The notes beneath the pieces were generated by a model that did not search any database, had not been told where the DNA came from, and saw only the letters and a program-made list of their open reading frames with translations. Positions 55,318 through 64,000 of a stretch of 64,000 nt of DNA are shown here, piece after piece (position 1 is the stretch's first letter; the number at the start of each line of letters is the position of its first letter). The translations under genes and the position numbers were made by a program. Location: the NCBI RefSeq assembly GCF_910592395.1, contig NC_088315.1, positions 20,254,219-20,318,218 of the forward strand. The letters are read 5' to 3'. The stretch comes from Lineus longissimus (lineage: Eukaryota > Nemertea > Pilidiophora > Heteronemertea > Lineidae).

Positions 55318-55934
55318 TTTATTTACATTGTTAAAATGAAGATAATTTAATGGCGGCATATACCTGTCATGCTTGGTATGTGTGATGTCCAATATGTCAA
55401 AGAAATCAATAGATAAGATGATCATAATCTGGAATGTTTATTAGCCGACTATAACAAGACTTTGAAGAGAGTTTTTTCAGTATTTGAATTTGTTTTACTT
55501 TATAGAACACCATGTCAACCGTCAGATTGAGGTATATATGTCAGATATAAGTCAGATTGAGGTGTGTCTATTGAGGCGATTCATGATCGTACAAGTTTGA
55601 ATAACTTGACGTGAAACAGGTTTGCGCACGTAGGCTTTTGCTCTGTGTTTTTTTTTTTGCATACTTGTACACCTCAGTCAAAAGTAAGCGAACACTTGAA
55701 ATTTCCACATTATACCTCCTAAAACATGTACTCCCCTCAAAAAGTTTGGGAACACCTACGCCACATTTTCTGTTCCCTCTACAAGTATGGGTCGGTTGAA
55801 TATCACAGTTCGGTATAGGGTTTACAATCGACCTTTACAAACACCTCATCTAAATATACATTTCAAGAAACGTCTTGTCAATTAGCACGTATGATAATTA
55901 CCCCTAACAAACACAAATTCCACACCTCTTGAAT

Positions 55935-55969
55935 GTAAGTCAGTAAGTCAGTAAGTAAGTAAGTAAGTC

Positions 55970-56000
<31 letters not shown>

Positions 56001-56012
56001 TAGTAAGTAGGT
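55935..56012 (+). repeat. (GTAA)n microsatellite
   Basis: A run of GTAA with GTCA and GTTA interruptions, followed by AAAATTTTATTGTCC, which may be the tail of a retroelement. Confidence 0.85.
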
Positions 56013-56132
56013 AAAATTTTATTGTCCGATCTTACAATGAGACAATGCAATATAAAAAATACACATACACAGCACAAGACAATACATATATAAAACTGGT
56101 GAAATTGGAAATGGGTCAGGACGATAATAAAC

Positions 56133-57260
56133 AGAGTGTAGGCTTCTGGTCTGATGATATGATTATATGATAATAATAATAATGAGAATGATAGTCAGGT
56201 GAGAATCGATTTGTCCTAGTATTGGTATTAGTGTTGTAGAGCCCAGCTCTGATAAGAAGTGATCATAGGCCTTAATCATTATATCGCCGAGACCTGCATT
56301 TTGACTTGTGTAAGGTTTGATAATGTAGACTTTGAATATCGAATGATATTGTTTATCAGGTTGGCCTGGGCGATTTGCAATATTGCCATGTAAGTTAAAA
56401 GGGAGTATGGAGAGCGATAGCTAGGCGAACGGATCGGAATCCTGTCTTTGAGGCCTAGTGTACTCCATGGTGTACCGAATCAATTCCCGATTCGTCTATT
56501 AAAGTGACCTTGATATTGGAAGATTGACGTCAAGAGTATATATTACTGCTGATGTTCACCTCGGATCTTCTATCGTTCCGAGGGAGAACAAGGACCCGTT
56601 AGCGAACTACGACATTAGTGTTTTCTTTTATTGAGACATGTTGTAATAAAGTAGATAACATATTTACAGAGTTCAGTATCACCTTGGTTGTATGACATCA
56701 GGAAAGATACCTTTTGTTCACTATCAAGAGCCTGGAAAGGCGTGAAGGAATCTAGGGTCGAAAACAAATCAATTCTCTCCTGATTATACAAAGTGTAGAA
56801 AAGCACTGAATGACTATTGCATAATTACTAGTAATAAATACCCATCTTTGTGTGCTATATTGAGCAGGCCTAATAACCCGACACAATGACACCTGCTGAC
56901 AGTGGATTTGAGTATTCTGATATAGCCATCCAAACTGCAGCGCCTATTCACTAAGATCTCTGTGTGAAAGTAGACAATTTAAATTTCATTAGTAAAATAT
57001 TTTGATTCGCGAAAATATTCTGCCGCGAATATATCCATCTTTCGGCATTCGCGAAAATTTTATTCCGCGAAAATTTTCCATTCTACAGTAATCAATTACC
57101 CAAGGGGAACTCGAGACTGCTAACATTTATCAATGGAAGCTTATTTCAGGCTAAGGTCAACCAGGCCGTTCAAAAGTGCCAGTTAAAAACCGCACACGCT
57201 CGATATTGGATAAAAGAATAATGAATTGTCTCCAGTTATCAACGCTAGGTTCCGCTGAGG
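56133..57260 (+). other. Ghost third unit: 5' flank without its gene
   Basis: Aligns with 30,742-31,475 and 1,021-1,590, including the TTCGCGAAAAT hairpin region. It breaks off at TTCCGCTGAGGTCAAATTCC, which corresponds to a point about 940 bp upstream of the gene A start codon. MITE sequence follows immediately. Confidence 0.75.
56235..56614. mobile_element. Candidate solo LTR, about 380 bp
   Basis: TGTAGAGCCC ... TACGACA is flanked by TTAGTGT on both sides (56,228-56,234 and 56,615-56,621). Unit B has the uninterrupted TATTAGTGTTTTC near 30,832. TG...CA ends plus a target duplication suggest a solo LTR. The family is not assigned, and a 7-bp duplication is longer than usual. Confidence 0.6.
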
Positions 57261-57280
57261 TCAAATTCCTTATCGTCTTA

Positions 57281-59509
57281 TATTTTTTCAATACCTCTCC
57301 AAATATGTACTTGAGAGTTAAAAACATACTCGCGTCTAATTGATAGGTCTCGACCCTCCAACCTATGAATATTCATTGGTGGTATTGTCTCATTTATTTT
57401 TCGCTTCGCGCTTCTACCGGTAAGCAAAACAAAAGCCATTTTGTGCCCAAGGACGATTTTTCAGCAACTCCCCAAGTTTGTTTGACTTTCATATTTTTTG
57501 CCACTGGGTGTCCACAAACTAAAGAAAAACACGTACTAGTATTCTTCGCAGAACGTTACTCATACTGTTGGACCAAATTAATGTTACCCGTTGTTTTTCT
57601 GGAAATTGACATCCTATCCTTACTGAGATGTTCACATTCTGGGCGCACCACTGGCCTCCTTCGTAGACTAACAGGTCAAAAACAAGAAACTGACAAACTG
57701 CTGGGTCCAGTAAAAATCGCGCGCTAAAACAAAAGAACCGCTCCAGGTAGTTCATCCAGTGTGAATGCTGGCTAAAGTACCTGGAGACAAGGTACCTAGT
57801 CTTGATTATCTCTGTCAACCTCGTTCGCCTGTTGCCTCTCAGCTTGCACCCACTGAGACATGCGAGACGAAATGGGGATTCCCATAACCTCATTCGTATG
57901 AATGAATTATGACACGTGTGCCAAATATGGGAAACAAAATGGCGTCGCCTGGTGTGAAAAAAAATAAATGAGACAAGACCACAATTGATTTTTTAAGCCT
58001 TTTAGCAGTTAAATGTCAATGTTTGACCGCGACGCATCAAATACTGCGTTCGGTTGTGAATCTGAAATTTAGATTATGTTATTCCGGACAGTCGGGCAAG
58101 TAAATGATGAAAAATAAACTGGTGATTGACCACGGAAATTTTTTGATAATCGACAAATTAGACAGACTTTGATATTTCCACTCTTTTCAGCCAACTGGCA
58201 GAAAAAACTCAAAACACGCCCCCTATTACCCAATTAGCAAAATTCGAAATTAATTTTTTCATCAAATAATTTCTTTATATCTGTAGACTTGCCACAACAA
58301 ATATTTTTTCAATACCTCTCCAAATATGTACTTGAGTTTTTTTTCTCATTATTTTAGCTTGTTTTGACCTTAAATCATCAGCAATACAATATTCTGATAG
58401 AAAATTTCAGATTCACAACCCCACGCAGTATTTGATGCGTCGCGGTCAAACATTCACAATTGAACTGCTAAAAGGCTTAAAAAATCAATGGTGGTCTTGC
58501 CTCCATTTACACTACATTTTGGGTCAATTTAGTGAAAAATTTGAATGTACTCAAATCACTCTAATTCATTTAGAATATTGTATTGCTGATGATTTAAGGT
58601 CAAAACAAGCTAAAATAATGAGAGAAAAAACTTAATTTGACCCAAATAAGAGTCAACCTAACCCCGGTCTAAGTTCGGTTTGATTTTTACAAGTCTTGTT
58701 GTGTTGCCATTCATTTTGTAATTTCTTTGAAACTACTAAGGCCTTGATTCTGAAAGTTGTATCCTTAGCAGCAAAGATATTTTTAAATCACATCCTAAAT
58801 TTTCAGCTCCATAGCTTGCTTATTCTGGCCAGGGCTGGTCTTTGAACTTGGTGCTGTTTGCTACAAAATCATGACTTTTTGTCGATTTTGTCCTCTTTCG
58901 TCGCTTTTAGCACAGTTGTACCTCTCTTGGAAATGTCTCTCATTTCTCCAAAAATGTCCAGATATCACTTTCCTTTGTTGAAGAGTTGTGGGATGTCATC
59001 TACATTAGGAAAATCAAGTTTGAAAAAATTCTCAACTTTTTAACCCCCTGAAATCTACCTTCATTGAGACAATACCACCAATGAATATTCATAGGTTGGA
59101 GGGTCGAGACCTATCAATTAGACGCGAGTATGTTTTTAACTCTCAAGTACATATTTGGAGAGGTATTGAAAAAATATTTGTTGTGGCAAGTCTACAGATA
59201 TAAAGAAATTATTTGATGAAAAAATTAATTTCGAATTTTGCTAATTTGGTAATAGGGGGCGTGTTTTAAGATTTTTCTGCCAGTTGGCTGAAAAGAGTGG
59301 AAATATCAATGTCTGTCTGATTTGTCGATTATCAAAAAATTTCCGTGGTCAACTACCAGTTTATTTTTCACCATTTACTTGCCCGACTGTCCGGAATATC
59401 ATAACAAAATTTCAGAATCACAACCCCACGCAGTATTTGATGCGTCGCGGTCAAACATTGACAATTTAACTGCTAAAAGGCTTAAAAAAATCAATGGTGG
59501 TCTTGCCTC
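57281..59509. mobile_element. Nested MITE cluster replacing the missing part of unit 3
   Basis: Fragments of the GAGACAAGACCAC MITE lie at 57,281-57,391 (plus), 57,970-58,336 (plus), 58,405-58,502 (minus) and, full length, 59,066-59,509 (minus). Between them are 57,392-57,969 (a 120-codon frame without recognised domain) and an inverted repeat with arms 58,334-58,395 and 58,571-58,635. Unassigned AT-rich DNA fills 58,640-59,065. Confidence 0.65.
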
Positions 59510-61122
59510 AAATCGCTCGGGTTCTAGACCAGGTACCTGTAATCAAGTTTCAAGCCGTTTTCCCTTTAAAACCGTACTTTCTACATGCTCATAACTTTTT
59601 TTTAGACGTACTCCGGGAGGAACGCATTCAAAGCCAAATAGACCTATCCTAACCTGTCAAATCTAGAAATTTTCGTTGCACGTTATGCATGATAATTTCA
59701 GGGTGGGGGGGGGGGGGGGTCTGAAGTTAGGCGGGGGGGGTTGACGGCTTTTAACCCGCGAGTCATTATTTTCACTACCAGCCTCAAAACCACATAAGTA
59801 AGCCAATTGGACTGAAACTTTATCATTTTCTTCATTTAAAACACACCTTAGGCTATTCGCAATTTAAGAAAAATTATGTCTGAAATGGAAAATACAATTC
59901 AACTGGTATGGTGAGACCACGCATTGATCTCAAACTGAACTATTTTCGTGCTGATTGGTTTAATACAGGTGCGTGACCCAGAAGTATTAAGGTAGCAGGA
60001 AGGGTTGGGCGTTTGTGGTTTCTGAGTCTGAGGGGGTTGGTGTCTGTTGACTGTGCTTTAAGAGAGACTAGGCATGGCGCCAGTCTCTCTTAAAACACAG
60101 TCAACAGGCATTTGGTCTTAGTATTTGGGTAAGTACAGAATCAAGGCAGCTCAGAGAGCAATGATTGAACGATGCTGTGGACAAGTCCAAGGATACTGCA
60201 TCATTCACGACCAACTTCTCATCAGAAAGCGTCACCACCAGCATATTCAATGTTCAGTTCCAACCTGTACCAGTCCAATGCACGCCTGTCATGGTCAGCA
60301 GTGGTCAGCTTAGCGCGATATGGAACATTCTTCCGAAACTCAAGCGAGGGAAGTCTGCTCATTAGCATATCTCGCGCACTGCTCCTTCTTGTCAAACATC
60401 GTAGTGAAATCGTAATGGAAAACGTCTGGCTTTGCGCCAGACATTGAGACTAATAAGTGACGAACTAATAGGTAAAGAACTTCTACTTGCGCGAGACTGC
60501 TGTGATAAAATTATCATTGCAGAGACTCCGGTGACGTACACATATATTTTTTACAATCAAAAATGCCCTCAAAAGACGACATGGAATGATTATTTTATTG
60601 ATATTTCCTACTATATACCTTCCAATTATCACTTTATATACAAATAGATCGGCGTTAGGTCGCATGCTTTTTTTTCCTGGTGACACTATAAAGCAAAATA
60701 GTTGCAACCCCGTAAATGCGCTATAAGTCCAATAATAAGTGACGGTGACCCGTTATAAATGTTTCGCCAGCTTCGTTTTTTTGCCGCTACGCGGCGCTTT
60801 GGGCCCTTGCGTCTAGTAGGCGTTAATGTGTCTACCTTTCCGCAGTCCGGGTATAATCAAAAAACCTATAAGACTACTTCTTCCTATGCAGATGCTGTCA
60901 CTGGAACGATACGGATTGCCTTGAACACGATCGAGGACTCAAATACGATCAGAAGGTATTTAATATTGTTCTGTTTACTTTACCCATTAGAAAACCTTAC
61001 GTATTATTCCCAATCAAACAATTACATTCGAGGCCGAAACTTTGGAGGAATACATTTCTACTATGTCATATTCATGCAATTGGTTGTCCTAATGTCAAAG
61101 TACAGATGTACGGAGTTTGAAC
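59510..61122. other. Ghost third unit: 3' flank
   Basis: Resumes homology at the CGGGTTCTAG sequence equivalent to about 20,130 and continues to the foldback copy at 61,123. About 60,000-60,800 is an insertion absent from units A and B. It includes a 62-bp hairpin at 60,045-60,106 and a short open frame at 60,165-60,365 that looks protein-like but is unassigned. Confidence 0.6.
60045..60106. repeat. Long hairpin
   Basis: TGTTGACTGTGCTTTAAGAG and the following GACT pair with AGTCTCTCTTAAAACACAGT and CAACA across a short loop, with one or two mismatches. Possibly the end or whole of a small MITE. Confidence 0.75.
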
Positions 61123-61956
61123 AAGCTGAACTGCATGCACAAAACCAGAGCACCCCATGTGGCAATAGTAAGAAATTCAAACGATCGAAAGGTCCTTCTG
61201 AATACGACCTGAAACATGATAGACCTCCAATGCTTCGATGCGCTTGATTTCACAAACCAGCAAGCCACAGGACGATGCGGACAGTCTCGGAGAATTATTG
61301 AAGAGAAAAAAATCAAAATGTTCTCCAGGGATTCGAACCCGGGAACTCGGGGTCATATTATGAACGCTCTAACCGTCTGAGCTAGGGGGGCTTTCTTGTG
61401 AAATTCTTCCAGCAAATAAATCTAATATGAATGGCGATTATGCTTTAGTTTGAGAGATGAGCCAGAAATTTTCTCAACTTCATGTAATAGAAGAAGATAC
61501 CAAGACAAAGGTGAACATTGCTGGGAGAAAACGTAGACTCCGCATACATAATCACGCACAGCAAAGAAAAAATGACTTTCTTCCTGCAGTTGCCCACTGG
61601 AAGCCGCTCAAAGATATTGAAAAAAGATTACACACAAATGTTTGCACATTCTATAAACGCGTATAAAACCACCAGCCTATCAAGCAGCCCAGTGGCCTTG
61701 AGAATAGGAGTGTTGGCAAATAAAGCCAGAGGTTTCGAGTTCGAGTCCCGATAAGAGGACCTTTTTATTTTTTTACTTCCAGAATTCTCTGCGAAGGTCC
61801 GCATCGTCCCACAGCTTGCTGGTTTTTGAAATCAAGCGCATCGAAGCATTGGAAGTCTATCATGTTTCAGGCCGTATTCAGAAGGGCCTTTCGGTCGTTT
61901 GAATTTCTTACTATTGCCGCATGGCGTGCTCTGGTTTTGTGCATGCAGTTCAGCTT
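61123..61956. repeat. Foldback element copy 4, complete
   Basis: The most complete relative of 60-883 (834 bp), with both arms, both tRNA-like boxes (61,322-61,392 minus; 61,684-61,759 plus) and the full centre. Confidence 0.8.
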
Positions 61957-62050
61957 TAAAAGGGACAATATTGGTGTATACCGTAGTTTGGCAAGTTAAA
62001 GTTAGCTTTCTAAGACGCCAAATGTCGCCCCTTCCAGCAAACCAATTTCA

Positions 62051-62486
62051 GAGACAAGGCCACAATTGATTTTTTAAGCCTTTTAGCAGTTAAATTGTCA
62101 ATGTTTGTCCGCGACGCATCAGATACTGCGCGGGGTTGTGAATCTGAAATTTTGATATGATATTCCGGACAGTCGGGCAAGTAAATGGTGAAAAATAAAC
62201 TGGTAGTTGACCACGGAAATTTTTTAATAAATCGACAAATTAGACAGACATTGATATTTCCACTCTTTTCAGCCAACTGGCAGAAAAATCTCAAAACACG
62301 CCCCCTATTACCAAATTAGCAAAATACGAGATTAATTTTTTCATTAAACAATTTCTTTATATCTGTAGACTTGCCACAACAAATATTTTTTCAATACCTC
62401 TCCAAATATGTACTTGAGAGTTAAAAACATGCACTCGTCTAATTGATAGGCCTCGACCTATGAATATTCATTAGTGGTCTTGTCTC
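62051..62486 (+). mobile_element. GAGACAAGACCAC MITE, complete reference copy (436 bp)
   Basis: Starts GAGACAAGGCCACAATTG and ends ATTAGTGGTCTTGTCTC, so the outer 13 bp are imperfect inverted repeats. No coding capacity; a 94-codon minus-strand frame is incidental. At least eight copies or fragments occur in the window. Confidence 0.85.
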
Positions 62487-63125
62487 TTCAAATCTCCGCG
62501 AACACTCCTGTTAAGTGCAAAGCGACACATAGCAGGCCTAGACCGTGTATTCGCCGAGATTCTGGTCATATCGGGTTCACATCAGGTGAATCGGTTTTGG
62601 GATAGAAGAGGTTGGGTTGGTTAGCAACGGCATACATGTAAAGAAGCTAATGGTTAGTTCAACGCTTTTGAAGGCCATTGTGGTCGGGAGAAAGTGATTG
62701 ACCTCATAAACAACTAATTCCCGTGTTTTTCAGCGGGTGCGTCCCGGCTTTAATTAGTCCGTGGTACGCACATTTCATTCATGGGTGGCTATAATGTTTG
62801 GCACTGTACCGCGCAAGAAGCATAAAAATAGCTTGGAAAATTAAACAATGTTTAATTCGTTTCACATAGCGCGCTCACAGTCATAAAATGGCATCGGGAC
62901 TTCTGGTTACCGTCCGCCAAGGAGGCTTACTGGAAAAATAGGTATGGTTCCGCTTCAGCGGAATATGGAGCACTCCTTGATGACTGAACTAGGCACAAAA
63001 TGGTGTCTGGCATGGAACAAAATCCCCTTTAACGAACCGAACCCATCCCACCACCTATGGTGGCCCATAGAGGACATGCGTTTATATCAACATTCCAGGA
63101 ATGACACATGTCAGGTATACTGAGC
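62487..63125. other. Non-coding sequence duplicated from 53,600-54,190
   Basis: Near-identical to 53,600-54,190 with small indels. No supported gene. Confidence 0.5.
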
Positions 63126-63362
63126 CACTCACCAATAAGATCCCAAGCCTGACAATACCCTATTTGTACCACCGCCTCGATGGGTCGAGCCTAAACAGCC
63201 GACAATAGTAGGCCTTTCGCAGCCAAGATATCCCAAGACAAGATATCCCACCTCTTTTATGGCTGCGAAAGGCCTATCATTATGTCCGGTTGTTTAGGCT
63301 CGACCCATCGAGGCGGGAGTAGAAATCGGTGATTGTCGGGCTTGGGATCTTATCGGCGAGTG
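63126..63362. repeat. Long inverted repeat (about 110-bp arms)
   Basis: The left arm, 63,126-63,235, includes AAGATCCCAAGCC, CCTCGATGGGTCGAGCC and GGCCTTTCGCAGCC. The right arm, 63,238-63,362, carries their complements in reverse order. Only the right arm survives in the paralogous position at about 54,669-54,793. Confidence 0.85.
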
Positions 63363-64000
63363 GATCCAGTATCATGTCAAAGTCTTCTTACACCACTGGA
63401 TACAGATAGAAATCAGCACATGTAATGTCATGAGTGTACGAACTCGAGGCCTGCAGCATGTACAGTTAATTTGCGTGATCATCGAGCAACCTGGAAGTCA
63501 ATTTTCTTAGTCCATATAAATGTAAACCATCTGCGTATGTTGTAACTACCTGGAATCAAGGTTACAGTTTAAAGAGATCCAGTCGTGACACAAGTCTTTG
63601 TTTAGACTAGCTGAACGTGGTAAAATAACTAAATTGGTGATTACTTCTTATGCAGCTCATTGGCTGCCGGGTTGGCTACTTACTGTAAAACAGAACAAAT
63701 TTGCATTCGACTATTTGTGACCGTCACAGCAAAACCAGGCGCATATCGCACAGAAGATGAGCCTAAATGTCACCAGGAGATAAAAGAAAAAAATTGATGT
63801 GCCATATTTCACAAAAGGCAGACAATAGATAATGAATAAACAGTTCGTATCAACCTGCCAAGCGCCCTGGTTTGAAGGGTCACATTTATTTAAACTGTTA
63901 CAATGAAGATAATTTAATGGCGGCATATACCTGTCATGCTTGGTATGTGTGATGTCAAATATGACAAAGAAATCAATAGATAAGATGATCATAATCTGGA
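63363..64000. other. Non-coding sequence to the window end
   Basis: Matches 54,797-55,434. It contains the TGTGAC MITE relative at 63,716-63,884. No supported gene. Confidence 0.5.

Larger units (their letters stand above)
54669..56132. other. Non-coding sequence, partly duplicated at 63,236-64,000
   Basis: 54,669-55,430 matches 63,236-63,990. Beyond 55,440 it is unique. Tc1-like terminal-type motifs (CAGTCAAAAGTAAGCGAAC; CAAAAAGTTTGGGAACACC) occur at 55,670-55,770 with no transposase. A (GTAA)n tract lies at 55,935-56,012. Confidence 0.4.

Noticed and set aside
57365-57893. Overlapping 120- and 124-codon frames on opposite strands
   Set aside because: Neither has a recognised domain. The plus-strand frame begins inside MITE sequence.
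260-61759. Functional tRNA genes at the A/B-box sequences
   Set aside because: Acceptor stems and anticodon arms do not fold properly, and the sequences recur inside multicopy elements.

Overview
Organism. The window looks like nuclear DNA of a metazoan, most likely a marine invertebrate. It is gene-poor and crowded with eukaryotic mobile DNA: a BEL/Pao LTR retrotransposon, a pogo-like DNA transposon, TA-flanked MITEs, tRNA-derived SINE-like units, foldback elements and hairpin minisatellites. Its only large genes are two giant ankyrin-repeat proteins ending in a Mab-21/cGAS-like nucleotidyltransferase (cGLR type). I cannot name the species. Layout. The backbone is a tandem segmental duplication. 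Unit A (about 1,021-21,180) and unit B (about 30,742-51,555) align almost throughout and each carries one ankyrin-cGLR gene: 2,520-8,102 (1,860 codons, 35 uninterrupted 99-bp modules) and 32,396-39,175 (2,259 codons, 45 modules). A third unit (about 56,133-57,260 joined to about 59,510-61,956) keeps both flanks but has lost the gene and most of its downstream DNA, so it is a ghost unit. Downstream of each gene lie a 61-bp minisatellite (16 copies in A, 9 in B), an old MITE, a minus-strand ORF of 152 codons that may be coding, and a 75-bp palindromic minisatellite (about 13 copies in A, about 1 in B). Between A and B (20,901-30,122) a foldback element has been opened by a BEL/Pao insertion. That BEL element lacks reverse transcriptase and RNase H and carries a 943-bp pogo-type MITE. 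A pogo-like transposon with a nonsense codon lies within a segment that appears to have been inverted in place. From 49,741 to 64,000 the sequence is mostly nested MITEs and hairpin elements, again partly duplicated (50,567-55,430 resembles 59,510-64,000). How the parts work together. The two proteins have the architecture of a modular sensor: a long, internally homogenised ankyrin superhelix fused to an NTase with the catalytic pattern GS...E-x-D...D intact. By homology with cGAS and cGLRs, such an enzyme would make a cyclic-nucleotide second messenger when its ligand is bound. No STING-like effector gene is in the window. Ankyrin modules differ mainly at positions that usually form the ligand-facing surface. 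Array length, module order and one whole NTase segment differ between the paralogues. Amino-acid replacements far outnumber silent changes in the ankyrin cap and in the NTase inter-motif segment, but not in the Mab-21 core. I interpret this as a rapidly diversifying, innate-immune-like receptor family; that function is inference. No bona fide tRNA, rRNA or CRISPR array was found.
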